From NCBI GenBank assembly GCA_020059765.1, contig JAGVBM010000318.1:1-12553 (forward strand): 12,553 nucleotides of DNA, in the 5' to 3' direction. A program made the position numbers and the translations under genes. Every line of letters begins with the position of its first letter. The first letter of the stretch is position 1. This DNA comes from Bacillota bacterium (GTDB lineage Bacteria; Bacillota; Bacilli; Tumebacillales; Effusibacillaceae). Of the stretch, positions 6,092-12,553 are shown piece by piece. The notes under the pieces were generated by a model. It was not told the DNA's origin and ran no database searches. It saw only the letters and a program-made list of their open reading frames with translations.

Positions 6092-6751
6092 ATGTTTACC
6101 GGAATCATAGAAGAAATAGGCCGCGTAGCAGCGATACGGCCTGCGGGCAATGCGGTGCACATGGCCATTCGCGCCGCCAAAGTGGTGAAAGATGTCCAAT
6201 TGGGGGATTCTATTGCGGTCAACGGTGTCTGTTTGACCGTTACCAAATTCACGGACAGTGGATTTGAGGTGGATGTGGTGCCGGAAACGATGCGTCGAAC
6301 CGCTTTGGGCATTTTGCAGTCGGGCAGTCCGGTTAATCTGGAAGCCGCAATGACAATGGGCGGCCGATTTGGCGGGCATATCGTGGCCGGGCATATTGAC
6401 GGTGTGGGTACGCTGGTTTCTGCGATGCGCGAAGACAATGCCCTGGTAATGCGGATCGAAGCCGGTCAGGAGATCATGAAATATGTGATTCCGAAAGGAT
6501 CGATTACGATCGACGGCGTATCATTGACAGTCATGGACAGGAACCCGCAGGGATTTCGCGTTTCGATCATTCCCCATACCGAACAGGTGACCATCTTGGG
6601 AAGCAAACGAATTGGCGATCCTGTCAATTTGGAGTGTGATATGATCGGCAAATATGTGGAGCAATTTCTGCAATTGCGGGAGGCTTCCGAGTCCCGGAAG
6701 ACACCCGGCTTGACGATGGATACGCTGCGCAATAACGGATTTCTCGAATGA
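6092..6751 (+). CDS. ribE: Riboflavin synthase alpha chain (RibE)
   Basis: This 219-residue enzyme forms riboflavin by dismutation of two molecules of 6,7-dimethyl-8-ribityllumazine (EC 2.5.1.9), the last step of the pathway. It has two tandem lumazine-binding barrels: the first at about 1-90 with MFTGIIEE at the N-terminus and NGVCLTV at 44-50, the second at about 97-190 with GGHIVAGHIDG at 94-104 and DGVSLTV at 141-147. A C-terminal helix follows. I chose ATG 6092 because MFTGIIEE is the canonical N-terminus and an AGGGAAG sequence lies at suitable distance. The in-frame GTG at 6083 overlaps the ribD stop codon and is less likely. Five bases separate it from ribD. It is called ribB in older B. 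subtilis naming. Confidence 0.96.
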   Translation: MFTGIIEEIGRVAAIRPAGNAVHMAIRAAKVVKDVQLGDSIAVNGVCLTVTKFTDSGFEVDVVPETMRRTALGILQSGSPVNLEAAMTMGGRFGGHIVAGHIDGVGTLVSAMREDNALVMRIEAGQEIMKYVIPKGSITIDGVSLTVMDRNPQGFRVSIIPHTEQVTILGSKRIGDPVNLECDMIGKYVEQFLQLREASESRKTPGLTMDTLRNNGFLE

Positions 6752-6766
6752 TAAGGAGGGGAGCCG

Positions 6767-7963
6767 ATGTTTCACACAATCGAAGAAGCTCTCGATGATT
6801 TGAAACAGGGAAAAGTGATTATTGTGGTTGACGATGAAGACCGGGAGAATGAGGGGGACTTTGTCGCACTTGCGGAAAAGGCGACTCCGGAGGTCATCAA
6901 TTTCATGATTACACACGGGCGCGGACTGGTATGCGTGCCGATCACGGAAAAGCGGGCAACTGAATTGGATTTGCAGCCGATGGTCAATCGGAACACCGAT
7001 TTGCATGGCACAGCGTTTACCGTTTCGGTCGACGCCCAGGAGGGCACGACCACTGGGATTTCCGCATTCGAAAGAGCGGTAACGGTTGCAACATTGATTG
7101 ACGGGGCAAGCAACGGCGAGTCATTTAAACGTCCGGGTCATATTTTTCCGCTGATTGCCCGGGAAGGAGGAGTTTTGCGGCGTGCCGGCCATACGGAAGC
7201 GGCTGTTGATTTGGCGATTCTGGCGGGAGCCTATCCGGCGGGGGTCATTTGTGAAATTTTGAAACCGGACGGGACAATGGCGCGTGTCCCAGATTTGGTT
7301 GAGTTAGCCAAACAACACGATTTGAAGATGATCACCATCGAAGAGTTGATCCGCTTCCGCAAATCGAGAGAAGTCTTGGTCGAACGGGCCGCATCCGCCA
7401 ATTTGCCGACCGAATTCGGCGATTTTCAGGCGGTGGTATATACCAACTCGGTTGATAACAAAGAGCATGTGGCGCTGGTCAAGGGCGAAATTGATCCTTC
7501 CAAACCGGTGATGGTGCGGGTGCATTCAGAATGTCTGACAGGCGATGTGTTTGGTTCCCTTCGTTGCGATTGCGGTCCGCAGTTGCACGCCGCCTTGCGC
7601 CAAATTGAAGAAAACGGCTCGGGCTTGCTGCTTTACATGCGTCAGGAAGGCCGGGGCATAGGGCTGATCAACAAGCTCAAAGCATATGATTTGCAAGAAA
7701 AGGGATATGATACAGTCGAAGCAAACGAGAAGCTGGGGTTTCCCGCTGACCTGCGTGATTACGGGATTGGCGCGCAAATCCTCAGAGATCTGGGAGTGCG
7801 CGAAATTCGCTTGTTGACCAACAATCCTAGAAAAATCAAAGGATTGGAAGGACATGGCTTGACGATCGTCGAAAGAATATCTTTGCAAATGGAGCCCAAT
7901 CCGGATAACTTGCATTATTTGACTACTAAACAACGAAAATTGGGCCATCTGCTGAATATCTGA
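6767..7963 (+). CDS. ribBA: Bifunctional DHBP synthase / GTP cyclohydrolase II (RibBA)
   Basis: This 398-residue fusion enzyme supplies both precursors of riboflavin. The N-terminal RibB domain (about 1-200) turns ribulose 5-phosphate into 3,4-dihydroxy-2-butanone 4-phosphate (EC 4.1.99.12) and shows the acidic loop DDEDRENEGD at 22-31, THGRGL at 49-54, and HTEAAVDL at 142-149. The C-terminal RibA domain (about 205-398) opens GTP to the diaminopyrimidine (EC 3.5.4.25). It shows SECLTGD at 254-260 and CDC at 267-269 (zinc ligands C256, C267 and C269), RQEGRGIGL at 292-300 and TNNP at 351-354. AAGGAGGGG stands just before the ATG, and only 15 bases separate it from ribE. Both active sites look complete, so both activities are expected. 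Confidence 0.97.
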   Translation: MFHTIEEALDDLKQGKVIIVVDDEDRENEGDFVALAEKATPEVINFMITHGRGLVCVPITEKRATELDLQPMVNRNTDLHGTAFTVSVDAQEGTTTGISAFERAVTVATLIDGASNGESFKRPGHIFPLIAREGGVLRRAGHTEAAVDLAILAGAYPAGVICEILKPDGTMARVPDLVELAKQHDLKMITIEELIRFRKSREVLVERAASANLPTEFGDFQAVVYTNSVDNKEHVALVKGEIDPSKPVMVRVHSECLTGDVFGSLRCDCGPQLHAALRQIEENGSGLLLYMRQEGRGIGLINKLKAYDLQEKGYDTVEANEKLGFPADLRDYGIGAQILRDLGVREIRLLTNNPRKIKGLEGHGLTIVERISLQMEPNPDNLHYLTTKQRKLGHLLNI

Positions 7964-8002
7964 AACCGATAGAAATTGGTCGACCAACAAGGAGGTACTG
8001 AT

Positions 8003-8473
8003 ATGTCTCGCGTATTTGAAGGAAATTTGATCGGCACAGGGTTAACAATCGGCATCGTGGTGGGGCGCTTTAATGAATTTGTTTCCTCCAAACTGTTGTC
8101 GGGTGCGCTTGATGCATTGAAACGGCATGGTGTGGAGGAAGAGGCTGTTTCTGTCGCTTGGGTGCCGGGGGCATTTGAGATTCCGTTGATTGCCCAAAAA
8201 ATGGCCGAGAGCGGCAGCTATGACGCGGTGATTACATTGGGAGCCGTGATTCGCGGCGCAACGCCTCATTTTGAGTACGTTTCGGCAGAAGCTTCCAAGG
8301 GTGTTGCAGCCATTTCGCTAAAAACCGGAGTTCCCACCATCTTCGGCGTGTTGACGGTGGATACCATCGAGCAGGCGATTGAACGGGCCGGAACAAAAGC
8401 GGGCAACAAGGGCTGGGAAGCAGCAGTGACCGCCATCGAAATGGCCAATTTGACGAAAGCGTTGGAAGCGTAA
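8003..8473 (+). CDS. ribH: 6,7-dimethyl-8-ribityllumazine synthase (RibH)
   Basis: This 156-residue lumazine synthase (EC 2.5.1.78) condenses 3,4-dihydroxy-2-butanone 4-phosphate from RibBA with the diaminouracil made downstream of RibD, giving the substrate of RibE. B. subtilis RibH assembles into 60-subunit shells around riboflavin synthase. Substrate-binding and catalytic features are GRFNEF at 21-26 (stacking F23), PGAFEIP at 55-61, GAVIRGATPHFEYV at 80-93 with catalytic H89, and FGVLTVDT at 114-121. I chose ATG 8003 because of the strong AAGGAGGT at 7989-7996; the longer frame from GTG 7976 would put that site inside the gene. The length fits the family. It is the last gene of the operon, and no ribT follows. 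Confidence 0.97.
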   Translation: MSRVFEGNLIGTGLTIGIVVGRFNEFVSSKLLSGALDALKRHGVEEEAVSVAWVPGAFEIPLIAQKMAESGSYDAVITLGAVIRGATPHFEYVSAEASKGVAAISLKTGVPTIFGVLTVDTIEQAIERAGTKAGNKGWEAAVTAIEMANLTKALEA

Positions 8474-8558
8474 AGCGATGCTCATCCAGTGACGGCAGTC
8501 AATGCGCTCCGGACTGGAGCGATTTCCCGGCTCGCATTGGCTGTCGTGTCGCTTTTTT
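8474..8558 (+). terminator. Structured terminator of the rib operon
   Basis: A 15-bp helix (8492-8506 with 8533-8547, two G-U pairs, no mismatch) is topped by CTCC/GGAG (8507-8510 with 8516-8519) and a loop. An outer AGCGA/TCGCT pairing (8474-8478 with 8549-8553) closes it. TTTTTT follows at 8553-8558. It begins right after the ribH stop codon and probably ends the rib transcript. Confidence 0.75.
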
Positions 8559-8596
8559 GCGACAAGGATCATGGATAGGGGAAGCGAGGTCGTAGT

Positions 8597-9415
8597 ATGT
8601 GGTTGGGGTTTCCTTACCTGTATCGATCCAAATTGATTTATCAGAAGCGTACTCCCTACCAGACCCTTTATGTCTATGACAAGGGATCGGTTCGATACAT
8701 GCGGTTCGCCAGTGACAGTTGGCAGGGGGCGCTCGATATGCGGAAAAAGGAGAAAATCCTGTTTCCTTATCAGCGTTTTTTTCTTGCGTTTCGTGCATGG
8801 AAATCGGACGTCAGATCATTTTTGTCGCTTGGGGTCGGAACCGGCACGGCGATGCGGACGATTCGCAATCGCTACCCTGCGGCCCGAATGACGGGAGTCG
8901 ATTTGGACGCAAATGTATTGCAGACAGCCGTCGATTATTTTGACTGTCCTGTCGACGATCGCACTGTCTTATACGCCATGCACGGGCGGGCATTTCTGGA
9001 ATCTGCTGATGATTCTTACGATCTTGTATTTCTCGATGCCTTTGATGCTTATTCCATTCCCTTTTCCCTGCGAACGGTGGAAAGTTTTGCAGCCATTCGT
9101 CAAGTGTTGGAGGAAAACGGCCTGTTGGTTGTGAATGTTATAGGTACAGTGAAAGGACCGCGAAGTAACGAGTTTCGAGCATTGTACAAAACCGTTCGCC
9201 AGGTATTTGATCACGTCCGGGTGCTGCCGGTTTCCCGGCTGCATGCGACCGATCAGAATATATTGTTGTTCGCATCCGGCCAACCGATTGATGAGCTTCC
9301 GTCGTCCATCCGGGAACGGGAAACCCGCAACTTGCTGAATCGGTTTTACCCACTTCCCATTCCTACGGATGACGTTGCCGTTTACTTGGATGATCGGGAT
9401 TCACGTATGGTATAA
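8597..9415 (+). CDS. Spermidine-synthase-like SAM-binding protein
   Basis: This 272-residue protein has a Rossmann fold of the spermidine synthase/methyltransferase type. Residues about 20-65 resemble the short N-terminal strand domain of aminopropyltransferases (YQTLYVYD, then LFPYQRFFL). The SAM-binding loop is LSLGVGTGTA at 76-85, the acidic strand end VDLD is at 101-104, and DAFD at 147-150 keeps the two aspartates spaced as in the DSTD motif of spermidine synthases. The usual GGGDG is GVGTG here, so true putrescine aminopropyltransferase activity is doubtful and the substrate unknown. The ATG has a GAGGT ribosome binding site. The gene stands after the rib terminator with no clear promoter of its own and no polyamine genes nearby. 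Its stop overlaps both a promoter-like TATAAT and an ATG of the next frame. Confidence 0.75.
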   Translation: MWLGFPYLYRSKLIYQKRTPYQTLYVYDKGSVRYMRFASDSWQGALDMRKKEKILFPYQRFFLAFRAWKSDVRSFLSLGVGTGTAMRTIRNRYPAARMTGVDLDANVLQTAVDYFDCPVDDRTVLYAMHGRAFLESADDSYDLVFLDAFDAYSIPFSLRTVESFAAIRQVLEENGLLVVNVIGTVKGPRSNEFRALYKTVRQVFDHVRVLPVSRLHATDQNILLFASGQPIDELPSSIRERETRNLLNRFYPLPIPTDDVAVYLDDRDSRMV

Positions 9416-9416
9416 T
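9408..9416 (+). promoter_or_regulatory. Extended -10 promoter overlapping a stop codon
   Basis: TGGTATAAT is a perfect extended -10 element whose TAA is the stop codon of the preceding gene. It lies 34 bases before the chosen protease start. A -35 hexamer is poor (TTGGAT at 19-base spacing). It could drive the M50 protease-scpA-scpB transcript. Confidence 0.5.
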
Positions 9417-9450
9417 GAGGCCAGTTTTAAAACGGGAGAGGAGATGCTCC

Positions 9451-10062
9451 ATGCTGTTTGGCAGTCTGGAACATATGTTGTACGTTACTATCGCATTTTT
9501 GATCGGAGCTTCTGTCCATGAAGCGGCTCATGCCTGGATGGCGCATCGATTGGGTGACCCGACGCCGGACAGGGATGGACGTCTGACCTTGAATCCTTTC
9601 GTGCATATCGATCTGTTGGGGTTTATTTTGATTTTGTTGGCCGGTTTCGGTTGGGCCAAACCGGTCATGACCAATCCCGCCATGTTTCGCGGTAACCGTC
9701 GGCTGGGTATGTTGAAAGTGGCAATAGCCGGTCCGATTGCCAATTTGCTGTTGGCCGGATTGTTCGTTGCCATCGCCCGGTCAAATTTGATCCCTTATTT
9801 CGATCTGCATTCCAAAGTGGTCGCCACTGTAATTTGGATTAATGTGCTGCTATTCGTTTTTAATCTGCTGCCGATTTTCCCGCTTGACGGGGAAAAGATT
9901 GTTCGTTCACTCGTTCCGTTGCGTCAATTGGGTTTCTTCTACAAAATGGAAACTTACGGCCCGTTTGTATTGCTGCTCTTGGTTTTTACCGGAATGATAG
10001 GGAAAGTCATTTCTCCGCTGATTAGTCTGGTCTATGACCTGTTGATGTTTGGTGCTCTATGA
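9451..10062 (+). CDS. Site-2-type membrane metalloprotease (M50 family)
   Basis: This 203-residue polytopic membrane protein belongs to the short M50/S2P-like family (B. subtilis YwhC-like). The zinc motif HEAAH is at 23-27 in the first membrane helix, preceded by GASV. GRLTLNPFVHIDLLG at 43-57 and WAKPV at 68-72 are typical, as are AGPIANLLLA at 93-102 and the third zinc-ligand region NLLPIFPLDGEK at 138-149, with D146. Further hydrophobic helices are at about 55-70, 88-108, 123-142 and 169-200. The substrate is unknown. I prefer ATG 9451, which follows GAGAGGAG with good spacing. An upstream in-frame ATG at 9415 overlaps the previous stop (TAATG) and would add 12 residues by coupled restart. 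Its last four bases overlap scpA (ATGA). Confidence 0.88.
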   Translation: MLFGSLEHMLYVTIAFLIGASVHEAAHAWMAHRLGDPTPDRDGRLTLNPFVHIDLLGFILILLAGFGWAKPVMTNPAMFRGNRRLGMLKVAIAGPIANLLLAGLFVAIARSNLIPYFDLHSKVVATVIWINVLLFVFNLLPIFPLDGEKIVRSLVPLRQLGFFYKMETYGPFVLLLLVFTGMIGKVISPLISLVYDLLMFGAL

Positions 10063-10802
10063 GCGATTACGTGATTCGTCTTGATTCATTTGAAGGCCCG
10101 CTGGACTTGCTCTTGCACCTGGTGGAAAAAAATGAAATGGACATTTACAATATTCCGATTGCGGAAATTACCGAGCAGTATTTGACTTACATAAACGCGA
10201 TGCAGGAATTGCAGCTTGACGTAGCCTCCGAATTCATTGTGATGGCAGCCACCTTGTTGGCCATGAAGAGCAACATGCTTTTGCCGAAACCGGCCCGCCT
10301 GGAGCTTGACGATATGTATGACCTAATCGATGAAGGCATTGATCCACGGCAACTGTTGATGGAAAGATTGATTGAATACAAGAAATTCAAACAACTGGCA
10401 CTTGAATTGCAAGCCAGAGAAACCCATCGCAGCAGCATTTATACACGTCCGTCAGCCGATTTGACACCCTTTCTGTTGGAAGAAGATCCCAATCCCGTTA
10501 AAGGCGTTTCCCTGTATGATCTGCTGGATGCTTTTCGTTCGGTGCTGATGAATGCCGTGGAAGAACCGCCAATTGCCAGCATTCGGCGGGATGAGGTGTC
10601 AGTCAAGGAGAGGATAAGGGACATTCTCGACCAGCTGCAGACAGCGGGCGGACAGGCATCCTTTACATCTCTATTGTCCCGCTGCAAGACCCGGTCTGAA
10701 ATCGTCGTAACTTTCCTTGCCATTCTTGAACTGATCAAAAACAGCCATATCCGCTGCGTTCAGTCCAAATTGTTCTCCGACATCGAACTGCTGCTTGTGT
10801 GA
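10059..10802 (+). CDS. scpA: Segregation and condensation protein A (ScpA, kleisin)
   Basis: This 247-residue kleisin bridges the SMC heads and, with ScpB, forms the bacterial condensin that compacts and separates the chromosome. The N-terminal SMC-neck-binding region has the highly conserved FEGPLDLLLHLVEKNEMDIYNI (starting at residue 11) and IAEITEQYL; ASEFIVMAATLLAMKSNMLLP follows at 56-76. A variable middle part (about 80-165) is acidic and binds ScpB in related proteins. A C-terminal winged-helix domain (about 178-247), which contacts the SMC cap, includes SFTSLLSRCKTRSEIVVTFLAILELIK. Length is close to the B. subtilis protein. The start codon overlaps the protease stop as ATGA, and scpB follows after a short gap, so the genes are probably cotranscribed. 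Confidence 0.96.
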   Translation: MSDYVIRLDSFEGPLDLLLHLVEKNEMDIYNIPIAEITEQYLTYINAMQELQLDVASEFIVMAATLLAMKSNMLLPKPARLELDDMYDLIDEGIDPRQLLMERLIEYKKFKQLALELQARETHRSSIYTRPSADLTPFLLEEDPNPVKGVSLYDLLDAFRSVLMNAVEEPPIASIRRDEVSVKERIRDILDQLQTAGGQASFTSLLSRCKTRSEIVVTFLAILELIKNSHIRCVQSKLFSDIELLLV

Positions 10803-10836
10803 AGAGTGATGGTGACTTGGAGTGGTGAATTTATTT

Positions 10837-11424
10837 ATGGATTATAAAGAGGTAAAGTCGATTCTCGAAGGTCTGTTGTTTATGGCGGGCAGTGACGGAT
10901 TGGAAGCCAAGCAGATTGCGGAGATTATCGGAACCGACCCGGAAGAGGCCGCCGATTTGTGCCATGACCTTGCCGCCGATTACCGCAGGGAAGGAAGAGG
11001 GCTGCAAATTATCGAAGTGGCGGGCATGTTTCAAATGACTACTTTGCCGGAGCATGTCCCCTATTTTGAAAAAATGGCCTATCAACCGCAGCACGCCTCG
11101 TTATCGCAAGCGGCTCTCGAAACATTGGCAATCGTTGCGTACAAGCAACCGATTACACGGGCAGACATTGAAGAAATTCGTGGAGTCAAAAGCGAAAAAG
11201 CGATCAATACATTGGCGGGGAAAAAACTGATTCTGGAAGTCGGACGCGCGGAAGGTCCCGGTCGTCCAATATTGTTCGGTACGACGAAAGAGTTTCTTGA
11301 ATATTTCGGGTTGCGGGACATGTCCGAGCTGCCGCCGCCGCCAGCTTTTGTCCCGCAAGACGTGTTGGAAGAAGAGGATCGTCTTTTGTTTGCTCAACGA
11401 TCGATTTTTGAACAGGAAGAATAA
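10837..11424 (+). CDS. scpB: Segregation and condensation protein B (ScpB)
   Basis: This 195-residue tandem winged-helix protein dimerises and clamps ScpA in the SMC-ScpAB condensin. The first domain covers about 1-80 (ILEGLLFMAGSDGL at 9-22). The second begins with the signature LSQAALETLAIVAYKQPITR at 89-108, then IEEIRGV at 111-117 and GRPILFGTTKEFLEYFGL at 142-159. A proline-rich stretch and acidic tail close the protein. I chose ATG 10837; in-frame GTG codons at 10822 and 10825 lie within or next to the GGAGTGG ribosome binding site and are less likely, though the site is a little far from the ATG. The gene follows scpA after 34 bases. Length is close to the 197 residues of B. subtilis ScpB. 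Confidence 0.94.
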   Translation: MDYKEVKSILEGLLFMAGSDGLEAKQIAEIIGTDPEEAADLCHDLAADYRREGRGLQIIEVAGMFQMTTLPEHVPYFEKMAYQPQHASLSQAALETLAIVAYKQPITRADIEEIRGVKSEKAINTLAGKKLILEVGRAEGPGRPILFGTTKEFLEYFGLRDMSELPPPPAFVPQDVLEEEDRLLFAQRSIFEQEE

Positions 11425-11431
11425 TCGTTTC

Positions 11432-11475
11432 ATCAAACCCCTCCGTCCGGATATCCGGTTCGAGAGGGGTTTGAT
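11432..11475 (+). terminator. Terminator-like hairpin after scpB
   Basis: A perfect 12-bp stem (ATCAAACCCCTC with GAGGGGTTTGAT) encloses a 20-base loop that contains the palindrome CCGGATATCCGG (11447-11458). The strand is only moderately T-rich afterwards (TTTGATTGCTTATT counting from the C/G core). It starts seven bases after the scpB stop codon. Confidence 0.65.
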
Positions 11476-11502
11476 TGCTTATTCGGACATCGGGACGGGA
11501 CT

Positions 11503-11532
11503 GCATGGATATTCCTTGCTCGGGGAAACTTA
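11503..11532 (+). promoter_or_regulatory. Candidate forespore (SigF/SigG) promoter for ytfI-gerW
   Basis: GCATG (11503-11507) fits the -35 of forespore sigma factors. With a 15-base spacer it is followed by GGGAAACTTA (11523-11532), which agrees with the SigF -10 pattern GGnRAnAHTW at all but one position. Read as SigG, the spacing to AAACTTA is 18 with a poorer -10. It lies 31 bases before the DUF2953 gene, whose partner gerW is a spore gene. This is pattern matching only. Confidence 0.4.
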
Positions 11533-11563
11533 AAAGGCGAAAGTTGGAAAGGGAGGAACTTAT

Positions 11564-12241
11564 ATGGAATGGGTCTGGACAAGTCTTTTAATTGCGGGAT
11601 CCTTTTGCGTACTGATAGGTTTTCTCCCGGTCCAGATCGAACTGCAATACGCGAGAAACAAGGAACGAGACAAGCTCAGGCTTCGATTTTCCATTTTTTT
11701 TGGACTGCTTCGTTATACGATCGAGTTCCCTTTGTTTGATTTGGTAGCAAACGCCAATCAACAATTTCAAATTAAAGCCACAGCCAAAAGCGGTATCGGT
11801 GACCAAGCGGCAAAACACCTCCCGATTATTACGATTGCCGTGGACCAAATTCGACGGGCACTGAAGATTCAGTATCAATTTATGGATCGTTTGCACAATT
11901 TTTTTCCCTATATGAGACAGTTCAGCAAAACCTTTCGTGTGCAACAATTGAAATGGTCAACCGAGATTGGCGTCGGCGATGCTGCCTTGACAGGTACGGC
12001 GGCTGGACTTGTCTGGTCAGTCAAAGGGACGGTGGTCGGCCTTGTGTCCCATCTGCTTACGATGCAAACGAAACCTGTGATGTTTGTACGGCCGATGTTT
12101 CTTAAGACCGGTTTCGAGACGCGCATCGATTGCATAATCCGTTTTTGGGTCGGGCAGGCTATTTTTGAAGGAATCAAGTTAGTGATTTATCTGTTGAGGG
12201 AGGGAAAACGACCATGGCGGATCATCCGATCCAAGGATTAA
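11564..12241 (+). CDS. ytfI: DUF2953 family membrane protein (YtfI-like)
   Basis: This 225-residue protein is close in length to B. subtilis YtfI. It has an N-terminal membrane segment at about 4-27 (LLIAGSFCVLIGFLPV), then a conserved amphipathic/beta region with KLRLRFSIFFGLLRYTIEFP typical of DUF2953. The C-terminal half is basic and includes VGDAALTGTAAGLVWSVKGTVVGL and a final hydrophobic helix before a basic end. No enzymatic motif is visible and the molecular role is not known. The ATG has GGGAGGA with good spacing. Its last 28 bases overlap the start of gerW, the usual neighbour, which supports the assignment and suggests coupled translation. A candidate forespore promoter lies upstream. 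Confidence 0.88.
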   Translation: MEWVWTSLLIAGSFCVLIGFLPVQIELQYARNKERDKLRLRFSIFFGLLRYTIEFPLFDLVANANQQFQIKATAKSGIGDQAAKHLPIITIAVDQIRRALKIQYQFMDRLHNFFPYMRQFSKTFRVQQLKWSTEIGVGDAALTGTAAGLVWSVKGTVVGLVSHLLTMQTKPVMFVRPMFLKTGFETRIDCIIRFWVGQAIFEGIKLVIYLLREGKRPWRIIRSKD

Positions 12242-12553
12242 TGCAAACGGCGATGGAAAACCTGAAAGAAATGGTTGATGTGAATACAATTATCGGAGAT
12301 GCGGTAGAAACTCCCGATGGCAGTGTGATCCTGCCGATTTCAAGGGTCGGCTTCGGTTTTGCGGCTGGAGGCAGCGAATTTGAGATGGATGGGAAACCGG
12401 GTGCTGATGGCAACGGCGGAAATCATCCTTTTGGCGGAGGAGCAGGCGGCGGGGTATCGATCAATCCAATGGGGTTTCTCGTTGTCAGCAACGGACAAGT
12501 CAAATTATTGTCTTCCGAACCGCCCAATCAATTGTATGAACGGATTATTGAAC
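12214..12553 (+). CDS. gerW: Spore protein GerW (YtfJ family), 5' part
   Basis: The gene starts at ATG 12214 and runs off the right edge, leaving 113 whole codons. The N-terminus MADHPIQGLM followed by LKEMVDVNTIIGD, then VETPDGSVILPISRV and GFGFAAGGSEF, and later a glycine-rich stretch (GGGAGGGVSINP) and FLVVSNGQVKLL, are typical of the YtfJ/GerW family. In B. subtilis GerW is a forespore-made protein needed for normal germination with some germinants; the biochemical role is unknown. A GAGGGAGGG ribosome binding site (12196-12204) and the conserved N-terminus fix the start, which lies inside the end of the DUF2953 gene. A later in-frame ATG at 12241, overlapping the DUF2953 stop as TAATG, would lose the conserved start and is not preferred. 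Confidence 0.95.
   Translation, partial: MADHPIQGLMQTAMENLKEMVDVNTIIGDAVETPDGSVILPISRVGFGFAAGGSEFEMDGKPGADGNGGNHPFGGGAGGGVSINPMGFLVVSNGQVKLLSSEPPNQLYERIIE

Noticed and set aside
7526..7990. Minus-strand frame opposite the 3' half of ribBA
   Set aside because: It is a shadow frame of a fully recognised gene with a composition typical of antisense reading.
1..12553. Mobile elements, CRISPR arrays, tRNA or rRNA genes
   Set aside because: No transposase, integrase, direct-repeat array or cloverleaf/rRNA signature was seen on either strand.

Overview
This window looks like a stretch of chromosome from an endospore-forming Bacillota of the class Bacilli. The reasons are the spoVA genes, a sporulation-type D-Ala-D-Ala carboxypeptidase, gerW (ytfJ), an FMN-riboswitch-controlled ribDE-BA-H operon and scpAB, all with strong AGGAGG-type ribosome binding sites and roughly balanced base composition. 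The combination is compatible with an Alicyclobacillaceae-like lineage, but that placement is an inference from gene order and feel, not a proven identity.

Layout. (1) At 1-1375, plus strand, is the tail of the spoVA operon: the 3' end of spoVAD, then spoVAE (AEb) and spoVAEa. These make the channel that moves dipicolinic acid during spore formation and germination. No spoVAF follows. (2) lysA (1501-2829) has its own extended -10 promoter and its own terminator. It makes lysine from meso-diaminopimelate, which is also the cell-wall and cortex precursor. (3) A possible 45-codon small gene (2963-3100) converges on a dacF-like carboxypeptidase gene read from the minus strand (4437-3193), with a shared bidirectional terminator between them. 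(4) From 4613 to 8558 is a complete riboflavin unit: sigma-A promoter, long leader with an FMN riboswitch and attenuator hairpin, ribD, ribE, ribBA, ribH and a terminator. Together these convert GTP and ribulose 5-phosphate to riboflavin. (5) From 8597 to 11424 come a spermidine-synthase-like SAM-binding protein, a site-2-type M50 membrane protease, and scpA-scpB, the non-SMC subunits of condensin. (6) From 11564 to the right edge come a DUF2953 (YtfI-like) membrane protein and the 5' part of gerW, with a candidate forespore promoter in front.

Almost everything here is conserved core biology, and I see no mobile element, CRISPR array, tRNA, rRNA or defence island. The best leads are in the rib leader. 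The canonical loop 2 sequence of the FMN aptamer is split by an exact 10-nt mini-hairpin insertion. The 5' strand of the aptamer can also form a 12-bp alternative helix with the 5' arm of the terminator. Secondary leads are the small ORF at 2963-3100, a candidate SigF/SigG promoter before the ytfI-gerW pair, and an extended -10 promoter embedded in a stop codon ahead of the protease-scpAB genes.
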